Below are positions 55,677 through 63,429 of a stretch of 64,000 nucleotides of DNA, piece by piece (positions within the stretch are counted from its first letter, which is position 1; each line of letters begins with the position of its first letter). The notes under the pieces were generated by a model that was given only the letters and a program-made list of their open reading frames with translations, did not search any database and was not told the DNA's origin. A program made the position numbers and the translations under genes. The stretch is taken from positions 4,025,820-4,089,819 of the forward strand of contig NZ_KB913025.1 of assembly GCF_000384075.1 (NCBI RefSeq), given 5' to 3'. This stretch comes from Methylovulum miyakonense HT12. GTDB taxonomy: Bacteria > Pseudomonadota > Gammaproteobacteria > Methylococcales > Methylomonadaceae.

Positions 55677-55689
55677 TTCGGCGTTGGAT
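55642..55689 (+). repeat. attC12, unusually short site
   Basis: 48 bp: ACACAAC (55642-55648, imperfect left core) ... TCAAAGGGACGCGCC-ACTTAGTTCGGC ... GTTGGAT (55683-55689). The right part CTTAGTTCGGCGTTGGAT resembles short attC sites of mobile integrons, while the left part matches the local subfamily 1. It looks like a hybrid. Confidence 0.65.
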
Positions 55690-56007
55690 GTATTGGTTTT
55701 CATTTGTCAGGGTTTTAGGCCGTAGGTGGTTTTTCTGCGGGTTGGATTGTGAGCGGCATCTCTGAATTTTGCGGGTTGTTGGCTCTGCCCTCTCCCGCAT
55801 AGGTTTCGTAGGTTATGTTTTCTTTGGCTTGGGCTGTCGGGTGCTGTGACAGGGGGGTTGTCCGGCATTGGTGGCTGGGCCGTTTGCCTCGGTTGTTCCG
55901 GTTGGTTTTGCTTTGTCGGGTTTGGTTTTGTGCCATCATCGTCAAGCAGTCGGGGTTAGTTTTTGTTTTAGTTGTTGCCATCTTTGGGGCAAAATGCGTT
56001 CCATCTT
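55690..56007. other. Cassette 14: no credible gene, G+T-rich
   Basis: About 318 bases of the same G+T-rich type (CCGGCATTGGTGGCTGGG near 55862). Open frames are artefacts. Confidence 0.7.
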
Positions 56008-56129
56008 GCCCAACAAATCGGTCAAAGGGACGCACCGCCCGTTGGCGGTTTTGGAGTTTGGTTTTTATCAAGGTTTTGCGGCTTCGTTTGGCTTTCGTTA
56101 GCGGCGCACCCCTTACCGTAACGTTAGAC
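56008..56129 (+). repeat. attC13 (subfamily 1, GTTAGAC core)
   Basis: 122 bp, GCCCAAC (56008-56014) to GTTAGAC (56123-56129). The different right core belongs to the following cassette, which was therefore acquired from another source. Confidence 0.9.
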
Positions 56130-56141
56130 ATTAGGAGCCTT

Positions 56142-56585
56142 ATGCGCATTTTCTTTGCACTTTTCCTTATCGTTTTGGTAACACTTTCGACCTCAAAAGC
56201 AAGCATTGCACAACAGGTGCAGTTTGTTGTTGAACCCACAATGCGAGCCACTGCTTTTTCTTCTGCATATCTTGAAGCTGGTACAAAAATAGTCCTTAAA
56301 CTTAGCGGAATATCAAAGAACGCAATAGTAATGCTGCAAAAATGTAGCGAGCCTTGCAATTCTGCAAAGCTAATTAAAGCTTGGTCGGCTCTGAATTGTG
56401 ATCTAAACAAGGCTCAGACAGTCAACATAACCGAGCGAGGCATTTACTATTTGTGGGCGCAAACCCAAAACGGCGACGGCTCCATCGGACCTGATTTCTA
56501 TACAAAGCCAAGGACTGAGGACAACAAGGGAGAGTTTATTTTTCAATCAGGCGGTAAGATGGTTGTCACGATGAACAAGCCCTAA
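56142..56585 (+). CDS. Cassette 15 exported protein (147 aa)
   Basis: ATG at 56142 with AGGAGCC upstream. The N-terminus MRIFFALFLIVLVTLSTSKA is a signal peptide with cleavage likely after SIA. The mature part has an Ig-like beta feel (GTKIVLKLSGISKNAIVMLQ) with three cysteines (KCSEPC and LNC) and a WAQTQNGDGSIGPDF segment. Family not recognised; it is predicted to be periplasmic or secreted. Confidence 0.8.
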   Translation: MRIFFALFLIVLVTLSTSKASIAQQVQFVVEPTMRATAFSSAYLEAGTKIVLKLSGISKNAIVMLQKCSEPCNSAKLIKAWSALNCDLNKAQTVNITERGIYYLWAQTQNGDGSIGPDFYTKPRTEDNKGEFIFQSGGKMVVTMNKP

Positions 56586-56600
56586 AACCATAACTGCATT

Positions 56601-56672
56601 GGCTAACAATTCTAATTCTGTCAACAGAGCCGTCAGAAAGCTACTGACAGTTTGGTTCTTCCAACGCTAGGC
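56601..56672 (+). repeat. Decayed attC inside cassette 15
   Basis: GGCTAACAATTC (left core 56601-56607) through pairing arms GTCAG/CTGAC to CCAACGCTAGGC. The right core is GCTAGGC (56666-56672), one base from GTTAGGC. Loss of the essential GTT would block cleavage, so two cassettes are probably fused here. Confidence 0.55.
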
Positions 56673-56993
56673 GCTCTTTGTGAAAGTGGTCAATTCAGTT
56701 TGCCTAATTTTAACTTCGGTCATCGCAGGGTTTAGTGCCAAAATTAGCATCGGGTTAAACCAAGCCTTTTTAATTAGGTGGCAGTTTGGCCTTGGTGCGG
56801 TTGCCTGGTCTAACAAGTTTGTCAAGGTGACGCGCCACCCGTTGGCGGTTTTGAAGTTCGGTTTTTTATCAAGGTTCGGCGGCTTCGTTTCGCTTTCGTT
56901 AGCGGCGCGCCCCTTACCGTAAGTGGCTGTGAAAGTATTCCACCACCCGATACCTTATAATCTATCCACCCACAACACAGCCTCAAAACCATT

Positions 56994-58567
56994 ATGCCAC
57001 CGCGCCGATACCAACCGACCTTAAACCGGCAACAAGAGATGTTATTGCCGGGCCGTGTTGATGACTATGTCAGCGGGAACAATGCCGTGCGGGCCATTGA
57101 TGTGTATGTCAACAGCCTGGATTTGCAGGCTTTGGATTTTCAAAATACCCGGCCTGTTATCAGCGCAGGCCAACCCGCTTACGACCCGTCAGCCTTATTA
57201 AAGCTGTATTTGTATGGTTACCTGCAAGGCATCCGCAGTAGCCGGAAGCTGGAGCGCGAGACCCGCCGCAACCTGGAAGCCATGTGGCTGGCCGAAGGCT
57301 TGCAACCGGGCTATAAAACCATCGCCGACTTCCGCAAGGTGAACAGCAACGCCTTAAAGGCCACCCACCGCGACTTCCTGCTGTTGTGCAAGGAATTGTC
57401 CCTGTTCGGGGGCGGGGAGGTCGCCGTTGACGGCAGCTTTTTCAACGCCAATGCCAGAAAACAGGGGATTTATACGGATGCCAAACTGGAGCAACACCTG
57501 GCCTGCTTGGACAAAAAAATTGCCGACTACCAACAAACCCTCGCCGAACAAGACCGCGCCGACGATGCCGCAGGCAAAGGCAGCTTGGTCGACGACGAAC
57601 AGCTGCAACAAAAGCTCGCGTTATTACAGGCCAAACAAGCCGAAAAAAGAGCCTTGCGGCAACAACTTAAAGACAGCGGTGACAGCCAGGTCGCCACCGT
57701 TGACCCGGATGCCCGGCTACTCAGCAAGCGCGGACAAACCGTGGCGGGCTACCATGTGCAAATCGTCGTGGACGCCAAACACAAACTGATAGTCGCCGAA
57801 GACGTTTGTCAAGACGGCAACGACACCCATTTACATTTATGCCCCAGAGGGTACCAATTGGCCCCGATGCTGGAAAAAGCTCAGAACCTGTTGTAATCAG
57901 AAGACCTCAGCGCCCTTGCCGACAGCGGTTACCCGGCAACTGCTCCTGCGTTGCCCTACCTCCTGCATCCCTGCAGTCGTATGATGGCAACCAACTGAAA
58001 GCCTGCGAAGACCAAAACCTCACCGTTTACGTCGCCATCCCCGACAAATCCAAAGCCATTGCCGCACAAGGCCGTTTTACCCGAGACCGGTTCAGTTACG
58101 ATGCCGGACAAGACCGGCACACCTGTCCGCAAGGCAAGCCGTTGACCTTACGCGGCAAGCCTTTGCAAAAAAACGACAAATGGATCAGCCGCTACCAAAG
58201 CAAAACCTCTGATTGCAGCCAGTGCCCGCTACGCGAACAGTGCCTGGCCGAAAAAGCGGCCGCCCGGCAAATCACCCGCTGGGAACATGAGGCGGTGGCC
58301 GAACGCCACCAGCAACGCATGCACCAAAACCCCAACCGCATGAAACGGCGCGGGGTCATGGTTGAACATCCTTTTGGCACCCTCAAACACCGTGCCGGCA
58401 TGCACCATTTCCTGATGCGCGGACTGGCAAAATGCCGCGGGGAATTTAGCCTGATGGCCATGGCTTATAACTTTACCCGGATACTGAACATTCTCGGTGT
58501 GGGTGCGCTCAGGGGTCATTGCGCCCGGCGTTCAGAAAACGCCCTAAAAAATGCAAAATATGCGTAA
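56994..58567 (+). pseudogene. IS1182-type transposase, inactivated
   Basis: The N-terminal half (56994-57893) begins MPPRRYQPTLNRQQEMLLPG with the DUF772-like RVDDYVSGNNAVRAIDVYV, LYLYGYLQGIRSSRKLERE and catalytic-Asp strand GEVAVDGSFFNANARKQGI. It then hits TAA at 57894-57896, where the family reads on as ...SEDLSALADSGY. At 57933-57979 a 47-bp insertion shifts the frame. The C-terminal half resumes as YDGNQLKACEDQNLTVYVAI, with the Cys cluster SDCSQCPLREQC and the terminal MVEHPFGTLKHRAGMHHFLM. Two independent lesions show it is dead. Confidence 0.88.
57933..57979 (-). repeat. 47-bp interspersed repeat inserted in the transposase gene
   Basis: Removing these 47 bases restores the reading ...GGY-YDGNQL. 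On the minus strand it starts CGACTGCAGGGATGCAGGA, identical to 38251-38269, and ends GCAGTTGCCGG, similar to 38270-38280. The IS copy has 17 extra bases in the middle. Confidence 0.8.
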
Positions 58568-58707
58568 AAAAAGACGGGGCAAGCGCTTTTTCCACTAAAA
58601 ACGGCTTGTCACAGACAAATAACCGGCGCGATTTAAAAAATGCGGCTAAGAATCGCTTTACAGATCCGCTGGATTTTAGATACTTTCACAGTCTCGTAAC
58701 GTTGGGC

Positions 58708-59207
58708 GGTCTTAGTCTGGGCGGGTTGGGGTTTGCCAGCCGGGCTTGTGGGGCGCGGGTGGTTTTCGGGCTGTCGGTTGGCTTTGGGCTTCTCTGCGGG
58801 TTGGTTTAATCGTAACCGTCCGCATCTGCAAATTGTAGGCACTGTCTTTTCCGTCCATGTTTCGTGGGTTGTGATTTTTTTGGTTTGGGCTGTCGGGTGC
58901 TGTTGGCGGTTTCTCGTTCGGTATCGTGCCTTGTCGTTCCCTTCATTGCTGGCGGTTTGTTGGCTTTGGGTTTTTGGCGGGTTGTCGGTTGGCCTTTTGC
59001 TGTGCGGTTGTTGGTTGGGTTTTTGTCCGCCATTTTCAGCCTATCGGGATTGGTTTTTGTTTTGGGTTTGTTGGCTTGCGGGGTTGCATTCCATTTTTTT
59101 ATGGTGGGCTGCTTGGTTTTTCTGGTTTGTTGTGGCTGGCTGTTTTCGCGGGTTCGGGCTTGTTTCAGTCGGGTGCTTGATCGGTCAACAGTTATCAGGA
59201 CAAAAAG
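58708..59207. other. Cassette 16: G+T-rich, no credible gene, truncated by IS3 remnant
   Basis: About 500 bases after the restored GTTGGGC (58701-58707). It is closely similar to cassette 4 over long parts. No attC follows; the array ends at the IS3-type remnant, so the true right end of the integron is unknown. Confidence 0.7.
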
Positions 59208-59437
59208 TTAAGCGACTTTTCTATATGTTTCAAAATTCGCAGGCGATGATGAGCCATTAGCGGAATGGCGGCGTAAGCGGTTATAAAAGACTTCGATATA
59301 TTCAAAAATAGAACGTCGAGCTTGTTCCCTTGTTTGATAACGCTCGTGGTAAATCAATTCCGTTTTAAGCGTGTGAAAAAAACTTTCTGCCACCGGTCGA
59401 GTCAACCGAAGGGAACCGCCCCCTTCAGTTGCTCACG

Positions 59438-59471
59438 GAACCGTACGTGAACCTCCCGATTCATACGGCTC
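59438..59471 (-). ncRNA. Group II intron domain V
   Basis: On the minus strand this 34-nt hairpin begins GAGCCGTATG and ends ACGTACGGTTC with a GGGAGG-containing loop part. It matches the catalytic domain V consensus, and the length is exactly the canonical one. Confidence 0.9.
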
Positions 59472-59474
59472 TTG

Positions 59475-60716
59475 TTATCCAGCCACCCAACTCCAAACCC
59501 GCCAGTGGGCAAATAATGTCGGACATTGTCGATATAGCTCCCGCAACCATTGGCTGGCACGCCATTTCCGGCGTTGTAGCGATTTGAATTTCCGCCTCGC
59601 CCAGCCCACTAGCTTTTCGTTGATGTAGCTATAAATGGCCGACATCGCCGATTTTCTGAACTTTCCGTAATAAGTGATCCATCCCTGTATGATCGGATTA
59701 ATGGTCTTAGCCAATTCCACAACACTTTAACTGTACCCTGCTTTTATCGACGGATGCCCTTTTAGCTTTGCCCTCATGGCTTTCAGCGCCTTACGGCTGA
59801 CGGCCGGTGAAAAGCTGACAAAGAACTTGCCGTTTCTATCGCGGGCGCTTCGGGGTCTGAATGTATAACCCAGAAAATCAAAGCTCTGATTTGGATATTG
59901 CCCGTCCCGACTTGAGTCCTTGCAGTACACCATCTTGGTTTTCTCCTGACAGAGCTCAAGACCGCAACGGGTAAACCTTTGCCTGATTTGCCGCCCTACC
60001 ATTTTCAACTGGGACTCACTGCGACAGTGCACCACAATGTCATCGGCATAGCGTTCAAAATGGATACAAGGAAAATGCGTTTGCATCCATTTATCAAAGA
60101 CCAGATGCAAAAAGATATTAGCCAGCAACGGACTGATGACACCACCCTGTGGTGTGCCTCGATCACGACTTATCCGCTCTCCATCCGTCATTATCACATC
60201 GGCCTTTAACCAGCGTTCGATGTACAGCAACGTCCATTGGCAACCGGTGTACTTGGCCACGGCTTTCATGACCAGGCCATGATCCAAGGCGTCGAAGAAT
60301 CCCTTGATGTCCATATCTAGCACCCAATCGTCCCGCCAACAGCGTTGCCGTGTTTGCGCAATGGCATCGAGCGCCGACTTTCCGGGGCGATAGCCATAGG
60401 AATCATCATGAAAGTGTGTTTCCACGAGGGGTTCCAGCCGATTCTTGATGACCATTTGGGCAATGCGATCCGAGATAGTCGGTATGCCCAATGGCCTAAG
60501 CTTACCGTTTGACTTGGGTATTTCGACACGACGTACCGGTGGCGGAAAGTAGCTGCCTGACGACAACCGATTCCATATCTTGTACAGATTGTTCTTTAAA
60601 TCAGCCTCAAAATCCCCCATGGTTTGCCCATCTATGCCGGCGGCACCCTTATTGGCTTTCACCACCAGATAGGCATCCCATACGGCATGTTTGGATAGTT
60701 CGAATGACTTTGCCAA
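59475..60716 (-). pseudogene. Group II intron reverse transcriptase/maturase with in-frame stop
   Basis: The reading frame opens at TTG 60716 after AGGAG. RT blocks: GAAGIDGQTMGDFE, PKSNGKLRPLGIPTISDRIA, DDSYGYRPGKSALDAI, VLDMDIKGFFDALDH, GTPQGGVISPLLANIF, catalytic YADD in FERYADDIVVHC, and FDFLGYTFRPRSAR. At 59729-59727 a TAA stops it after AGYS. The same frame continues with the maturase X domain (VELAKTINPIIQGWITYYGK, FKSLQRRKWRASQWLRELYR). A single nonsense change thus separates RT from maturase; readthrough or trans-splicing help would be needed. No endonuclease domain is visible. Confidence 0.88.
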
Positions 60717-61320
60717 AGTTTATTGCTCCTCCCACTACTGGTTGGCAATAGCCTTTGGCTGAATAACGCAACCCCTTCGCTCCACCGCCATTACAGCGCT
60801 TTCATCACTACTACGGGTTGCTCCGCCCCTCTGGCTGACATCGGTACTTGCAAAGTTACTGACAATAGCCACTTCTCTTCCCTTGGCATTCAGCCAGCAG
60901 GTTCCCACGTTCCACACAAGAGCCTGGATTAAGCTCATGCAGCCTCTACGCCGAACGCCACCCAGCCCATAAACAGGTACTGTCTGGGTTTGTCCCGGAT
61001 CAACAACGCTATCCGGTTTTGACGTTGGTTAGTTTGCTTTTCGACATGTCATTGGCTGTTCACTTGCGTTCATCTGCTTAATCCTTACCTGACACTTTTG
61101 AAGTGCCTTTTCCAACAACGCTCACCACCATGGCTTTTGACCATAGCAGCTTGTGGTGGTTTGAAGCCAAGTCCTGTAACCCGACTCCGAGGGGCCGACC
61201 CTCATCTCTCATGCAGCATAGCTGCTCGAAGGACTACGTCCTTCTTTGCGCCTTCGTGGCACACCATTATCCCAGCAATCGCCTTTTCGGCTCATGCTTT
61301 GCCGAATGGCATGAGTTTTA

Positions 61321-61600
61321 GAAGCTGTCTGGTAAAAGTTTAAACACATTTTGCAAGCGTTATTTTGACCATGGCGATACGCGGACGACGTTTTCGGCGG
61401 AAGCGGCCAGCACCTCGAAATCTTTGGCCAGACGGCGGAATCCACCTAGCCACGCGAAGGTGCGTTCGACCACCCAGCGCTTGGGCAGGACGGCGAAGCC
61501 GTCCTTGATCTTTTCCGAGATGTGCAGGGTGACACCCAGTTCCCCGTCGGCGTACTTGACCGCCGTGCCACGGTAGATACCATCTCTCCAAATCAATCAC
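61321..61600 (-). pseudogene. IS5-type transposase C-terminal fragment
   Basis: It encodes [20 protein letters not shown] and [36 protein letters not shown], the catalytic-Glu region of IS5-family (IS427/IS1031-like) transposases. After AENVV the usual ending ([13 protein letters not shown]) is in another frame, two bases off. The 5' part is missing at the border with the IS110-type element. The left boundary with the IS3 remnant is approximate. Confidence 0.8.
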
Positions 61601-61610
61601 AAGCACCGAT

Positions 61611-62585
61611 TTAGGTGATTTGTGGTTGATAGGGTTGCTGGTGTTTGATGACACCATAACAAATCTGTACCAGCTTCCGCATGGCAGCCCCCAGAGCTGA
61701 CATCTTGCTTTTGCCCTTTCCGGTCAGGCGTTCATATTGGGCTTTGATGTCAGGGTTATAGCGGGTTGCGGTGACGGTCGCCATGTAGAGTTTGGCGCGT
61801 ATCTTGGGGCTGCCGTTTTTTGCCAGTTGCGGTCGGGCTTTGAGGCTGCTGCCCGATTCCTTCTGCACGGGCACCAAACCGAGATAGGTGGCACATTGGC
61901 TGGCACTAGCAAACTGGTGTGAACCCAACACCATCAGCATCTGCCGTGAAATCACTTTGCCCACGCCGGGTATGCTTTCCAATAACACCTTGTTGTCCTT
62001 TAGTTTTTTGTGCTTCTTAATGTGTTCGTCAATGAGCTTTTCTAAGGCCGCCTGTTCGGCCTCAAACAGCCCGATCATGTGCGCAATGGATTTCAGGACG
62101 GTGTCGGGCGTGTCCGCCACGATGGCCTTCTCCTGGCGGTTTTTCTCACGCTGCAGGTCTTTTTCGACCGCCGCCAGGCGGGCCAGCAAGGCTTTGAGCG
62201 TCCTGACTTCCGCGGGTGCAGGTTGCCAGAGGCCTGGCTGTTCCCGCTGCCCGTAACGCGCCAACACGGCGCTGTCCTTTTTGTCGTTTTTGGTCTGCAC
62301 GCCCAAGCTCTGGGCGTAATGCTTGACGTGGGCGGGGTTGGCCACGGACACGTTGGCGCCGTGGCCGTAAAGCCATGCCGCCAGGTTTTCGTGGTAAATG
62401 CCCGTCGCTTCCATCACAAAGTGCAGGCCGCCAATTTCAGAACCAGCGTTTTGCTGGCCCCACAAGACCAATTGTTGCCAGCCTTCCGGTGTGTTGTTGA
62501 CGGTTTTGGCCTTGATTTTGTTATCCGTTTTTAGCCAAGCACAATCCAGTTTGGCTTTGCTGACATCGACACCTATTATGTTCAT
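61611..62585 (-). CDS. IS110-family transposase
   Basis: 324 aa from MNIIGVDVSKAKLDCAWLKT (the frame opens 13 codons earlier). DEDD-type RuvC-like N-terminal domain: GVDVSKAKLD, FVMEATGIYHENLAAWLYGH, VKHYAQSLGVQTKNDKKDSA. The C-terminal Tnp20 domain has LLESIPGVGKVISRQML, CATYLGLVPVQKESGSS and the Ser-containing KNGSPKIRAKLYMATVTAT. It appears full length and intact. Family members use an element-encoded bridge RNA to choose targets. Both non-coding flanks here are very short (about 80 bp upstream, about 10 bp downstream before other elements). Confidence 0.92.
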   Translation of the reverse strand: MNIIGVDVSKAKLDCAWLKTDNKIKAKTVNNTPEGWQQLVLWGQQNAGSEIGGLHFVMEATGIYHENLAAWLYGHGANVSVANPAHVKHYAQSLGVQTKNDKKDSAVLARYGQREQPGLWQPAPAEVRTLKALLARLAAVEKDLQREKNRQEKAIVADTPDTVLKSIAHMIGLFEAEQAALEKLIDEHIKKHKKLKDNKVLLESIPGVGKVISRQMLMVLGSHQFASASQCATYLGLVPVQKESGSSLKARPQLAKNGSPKIRAKLYMATVTATRYNPDIKAQYERLTGKGKSKMSALGAAMRKLVQICYGVIKHQQPYQPQIT

Positions 62586-62771
62586 TTTCCCGTGCTCCGC
62601 TTGTTCATACAGCCTCTTTCCCATCGGGGAAGGACTTGGATACCATTCAGTATTAAGAAACTGATGTTACGCAGCCCGTAATTTCTGTAACTCTTCATAC
62701 GCCATTTGATTCGCTTTTATAAACAGCTTAGCCCGAGTGTTGGTTTTATGTTTAATCTTCAAACATTCTAG

Positions 62772-63429
62772 GTTCTGTTGACGTTTGTCGAATAGGTTAA
62801 GATTATCCGATTTGGATGGCATGAACCGAATAGAGCTGAGTGATGACGAGTGGGGCCGCTTATTGGAGTTCTTAAAACAATTGCCGTGCATCCATGTCGG
62901 CTGTCCCGAGCAATGCAAGCGGTTCGTTGGGGCTTGCCTGTGGATATTACGTTCGGGGGCGCAGTGGCGGGTTTTGCCGCCAACGTACGGCAAATGGAAC
63001 ACCATCTTCAAACGTTTCTCGCGCTGGTGCGCGAATGGGGCTTGGGAGAAACTCCTCGGATATTTTTCCGAAGCCGCTGATTTACAGGATGTTTCCATGG
63101 ATGGGTCGGTAATCAGGGCACATGCCTGTGCGGCGGGGGCGGCAAACAGCTCCGCCAAGGAAGAGGCGTTGGGGGCGTTCCAAAGGTGGCTTTGGCTGCA
63201 AGATCCATGCGGTCTGTGATGCCTTGGGGCTACCGGTCAGATTCATCCTGACGGGCAGCCAAGGGGCGGAGTGCAGGCAGGCTATCCCCTTGTTGGAAAA
63301 CCTCAGTGCCCGCGCCGTTTTGGCGGACAAGGCCTACGACACCAATGCCTTACGGGAGTGGTTGGAAACACGGGGGATGTTGTCATTTGCATCCGTGCTC
63401 TTATGGCTCCGATGAAACGTCAACAGAAC
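62772..63429 (+). mobile_element. IS5-type element (658 bp, internally deleted)
   Basis: Perfect 15-bp terminal inverted repeats GTTCTGTTGACGTTT (62772-62786) and AAACGTCAACAGAAC (63415-63429), flanked by CTAG duplications (62768-62771, 63430-63433). It is shorter than full IS5/IS427-type elements because the 3' end of the transposase is missing. Confidence 0.92.
62821..63415 (+). pseudogene. IS5-type (IS427-like) transposase orfA/orfB, C-terminally deleted
   Basis: orfA starts MNRIELSDDEWGRLLEFLKQ at 62821 and runs to 63219, with RFVGACLWILRSGAQWRVLP and catalytic Asp in DVSMDGSVIRAHACAAGAA. orfB continues in the +1 frame (63122-63415) with RSKGGFGCKIHAVCDALGLP and VLADKAYDTNALREWLETRG (second Asp). 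The shift would occur at the GGGGG run near 63169, as in related elements that frameshift. After RGM the family's catalytic-Glu region is absent and the frame runs into the terminal repeat, so it cannot be active. Confidence 0.85.

Larger units (their letters stand above)
56923..58694 (+). mobile_element. IS1182-type insertion sequence, about 1.77 kb
   Basis: Bounded by CGTAA duplications. The left end GTGGCTGTGAAAGTATT and the inverted right end AGACTGTGAAAGTATC are imperfect terminal repeats. It carries one transposase reading frame, now broken. It inserted into attC14, which disables excision of cassette 15. The MITE-like element at 19738-19905 uses the same ends. Confidence 0.88.
56808..58707 (+). 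repeat. attC14 (subfamily 1), split by an insertion sequence
   Basis: The left part runs from GTCTAAC (56808-56814) to CCTTACCGTAA (56922). The right part CGTAAC-GTTGGGC (58695-58707) lies beyond the IS. CGTAA is duplicated (56918-56922 and 58695-58699). Joined without the IS and one repeat, a normal attC is restored. Confidence 0.88.
45260..59207. mobile_element. Chromosomal integron with about 16 cassettes
   Basis: It has an intI gene, an adjacent attI and a run of attC sites all in one orientation, each ending in GTTGGGC or a close variant. I count 13 well-formed attC sites (one of them split by an IS), one half-site and one decayed site between 46981 and 58707. The attC sites are nearly identical to each other, the hallmark of sedentary chromosomal integrons rather than clinical mobile ones. 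The left flank is chromosomal (isc operon). The right end is lost among insertion sequences. Cassette genes are diverse and mostly orphan, and many cassettes carry no gene. Confidence 0.93.
59396..61264 (-). mobile_element. Group II intron, 1869 bp
   Basis: Boundaries come from restoring the host gene. The 5' end reads GTGTGCC (canonical GUGYG) at 61264, and the 3' end reads ...GACTCGAC (AY ending) at 59396. It contains a reverse transcriptase/maturase frame, a canonical 34-nt domain V and a domain VI hairpin (GAAGGG-loop-CCCTTC) at the 3' end. It inserted in the sense orientation of the IS3-type transposase gene. Confidence 0.9.
59208..61320 (-). pseudogene. IS3-type transposase remnant split by a group II intron
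   Basis: The upstream exon (61265-61320) encodes THAIRQSMSRKGDCWDN and the downstream exon (59208-59395) encodes [18 protein letters not shown] through RRHSANG to a stop. Joined exactly at the intron ends they read [15 protein letters not shown], the standard C-terminal DDE region (last catalytic Glu) of IS3-family orfB. The N-terminal majority is missing, cut off by IS5-type sequence at about 61321. Confidence 0.85.

Noticed and set aside
46363..58707. CRISPR array as explanation for the regular repeats
   Set aside because: Repeats are 120-123 bp with inverted ends and variable long cargo, next to an integron integrase; no cas genes.
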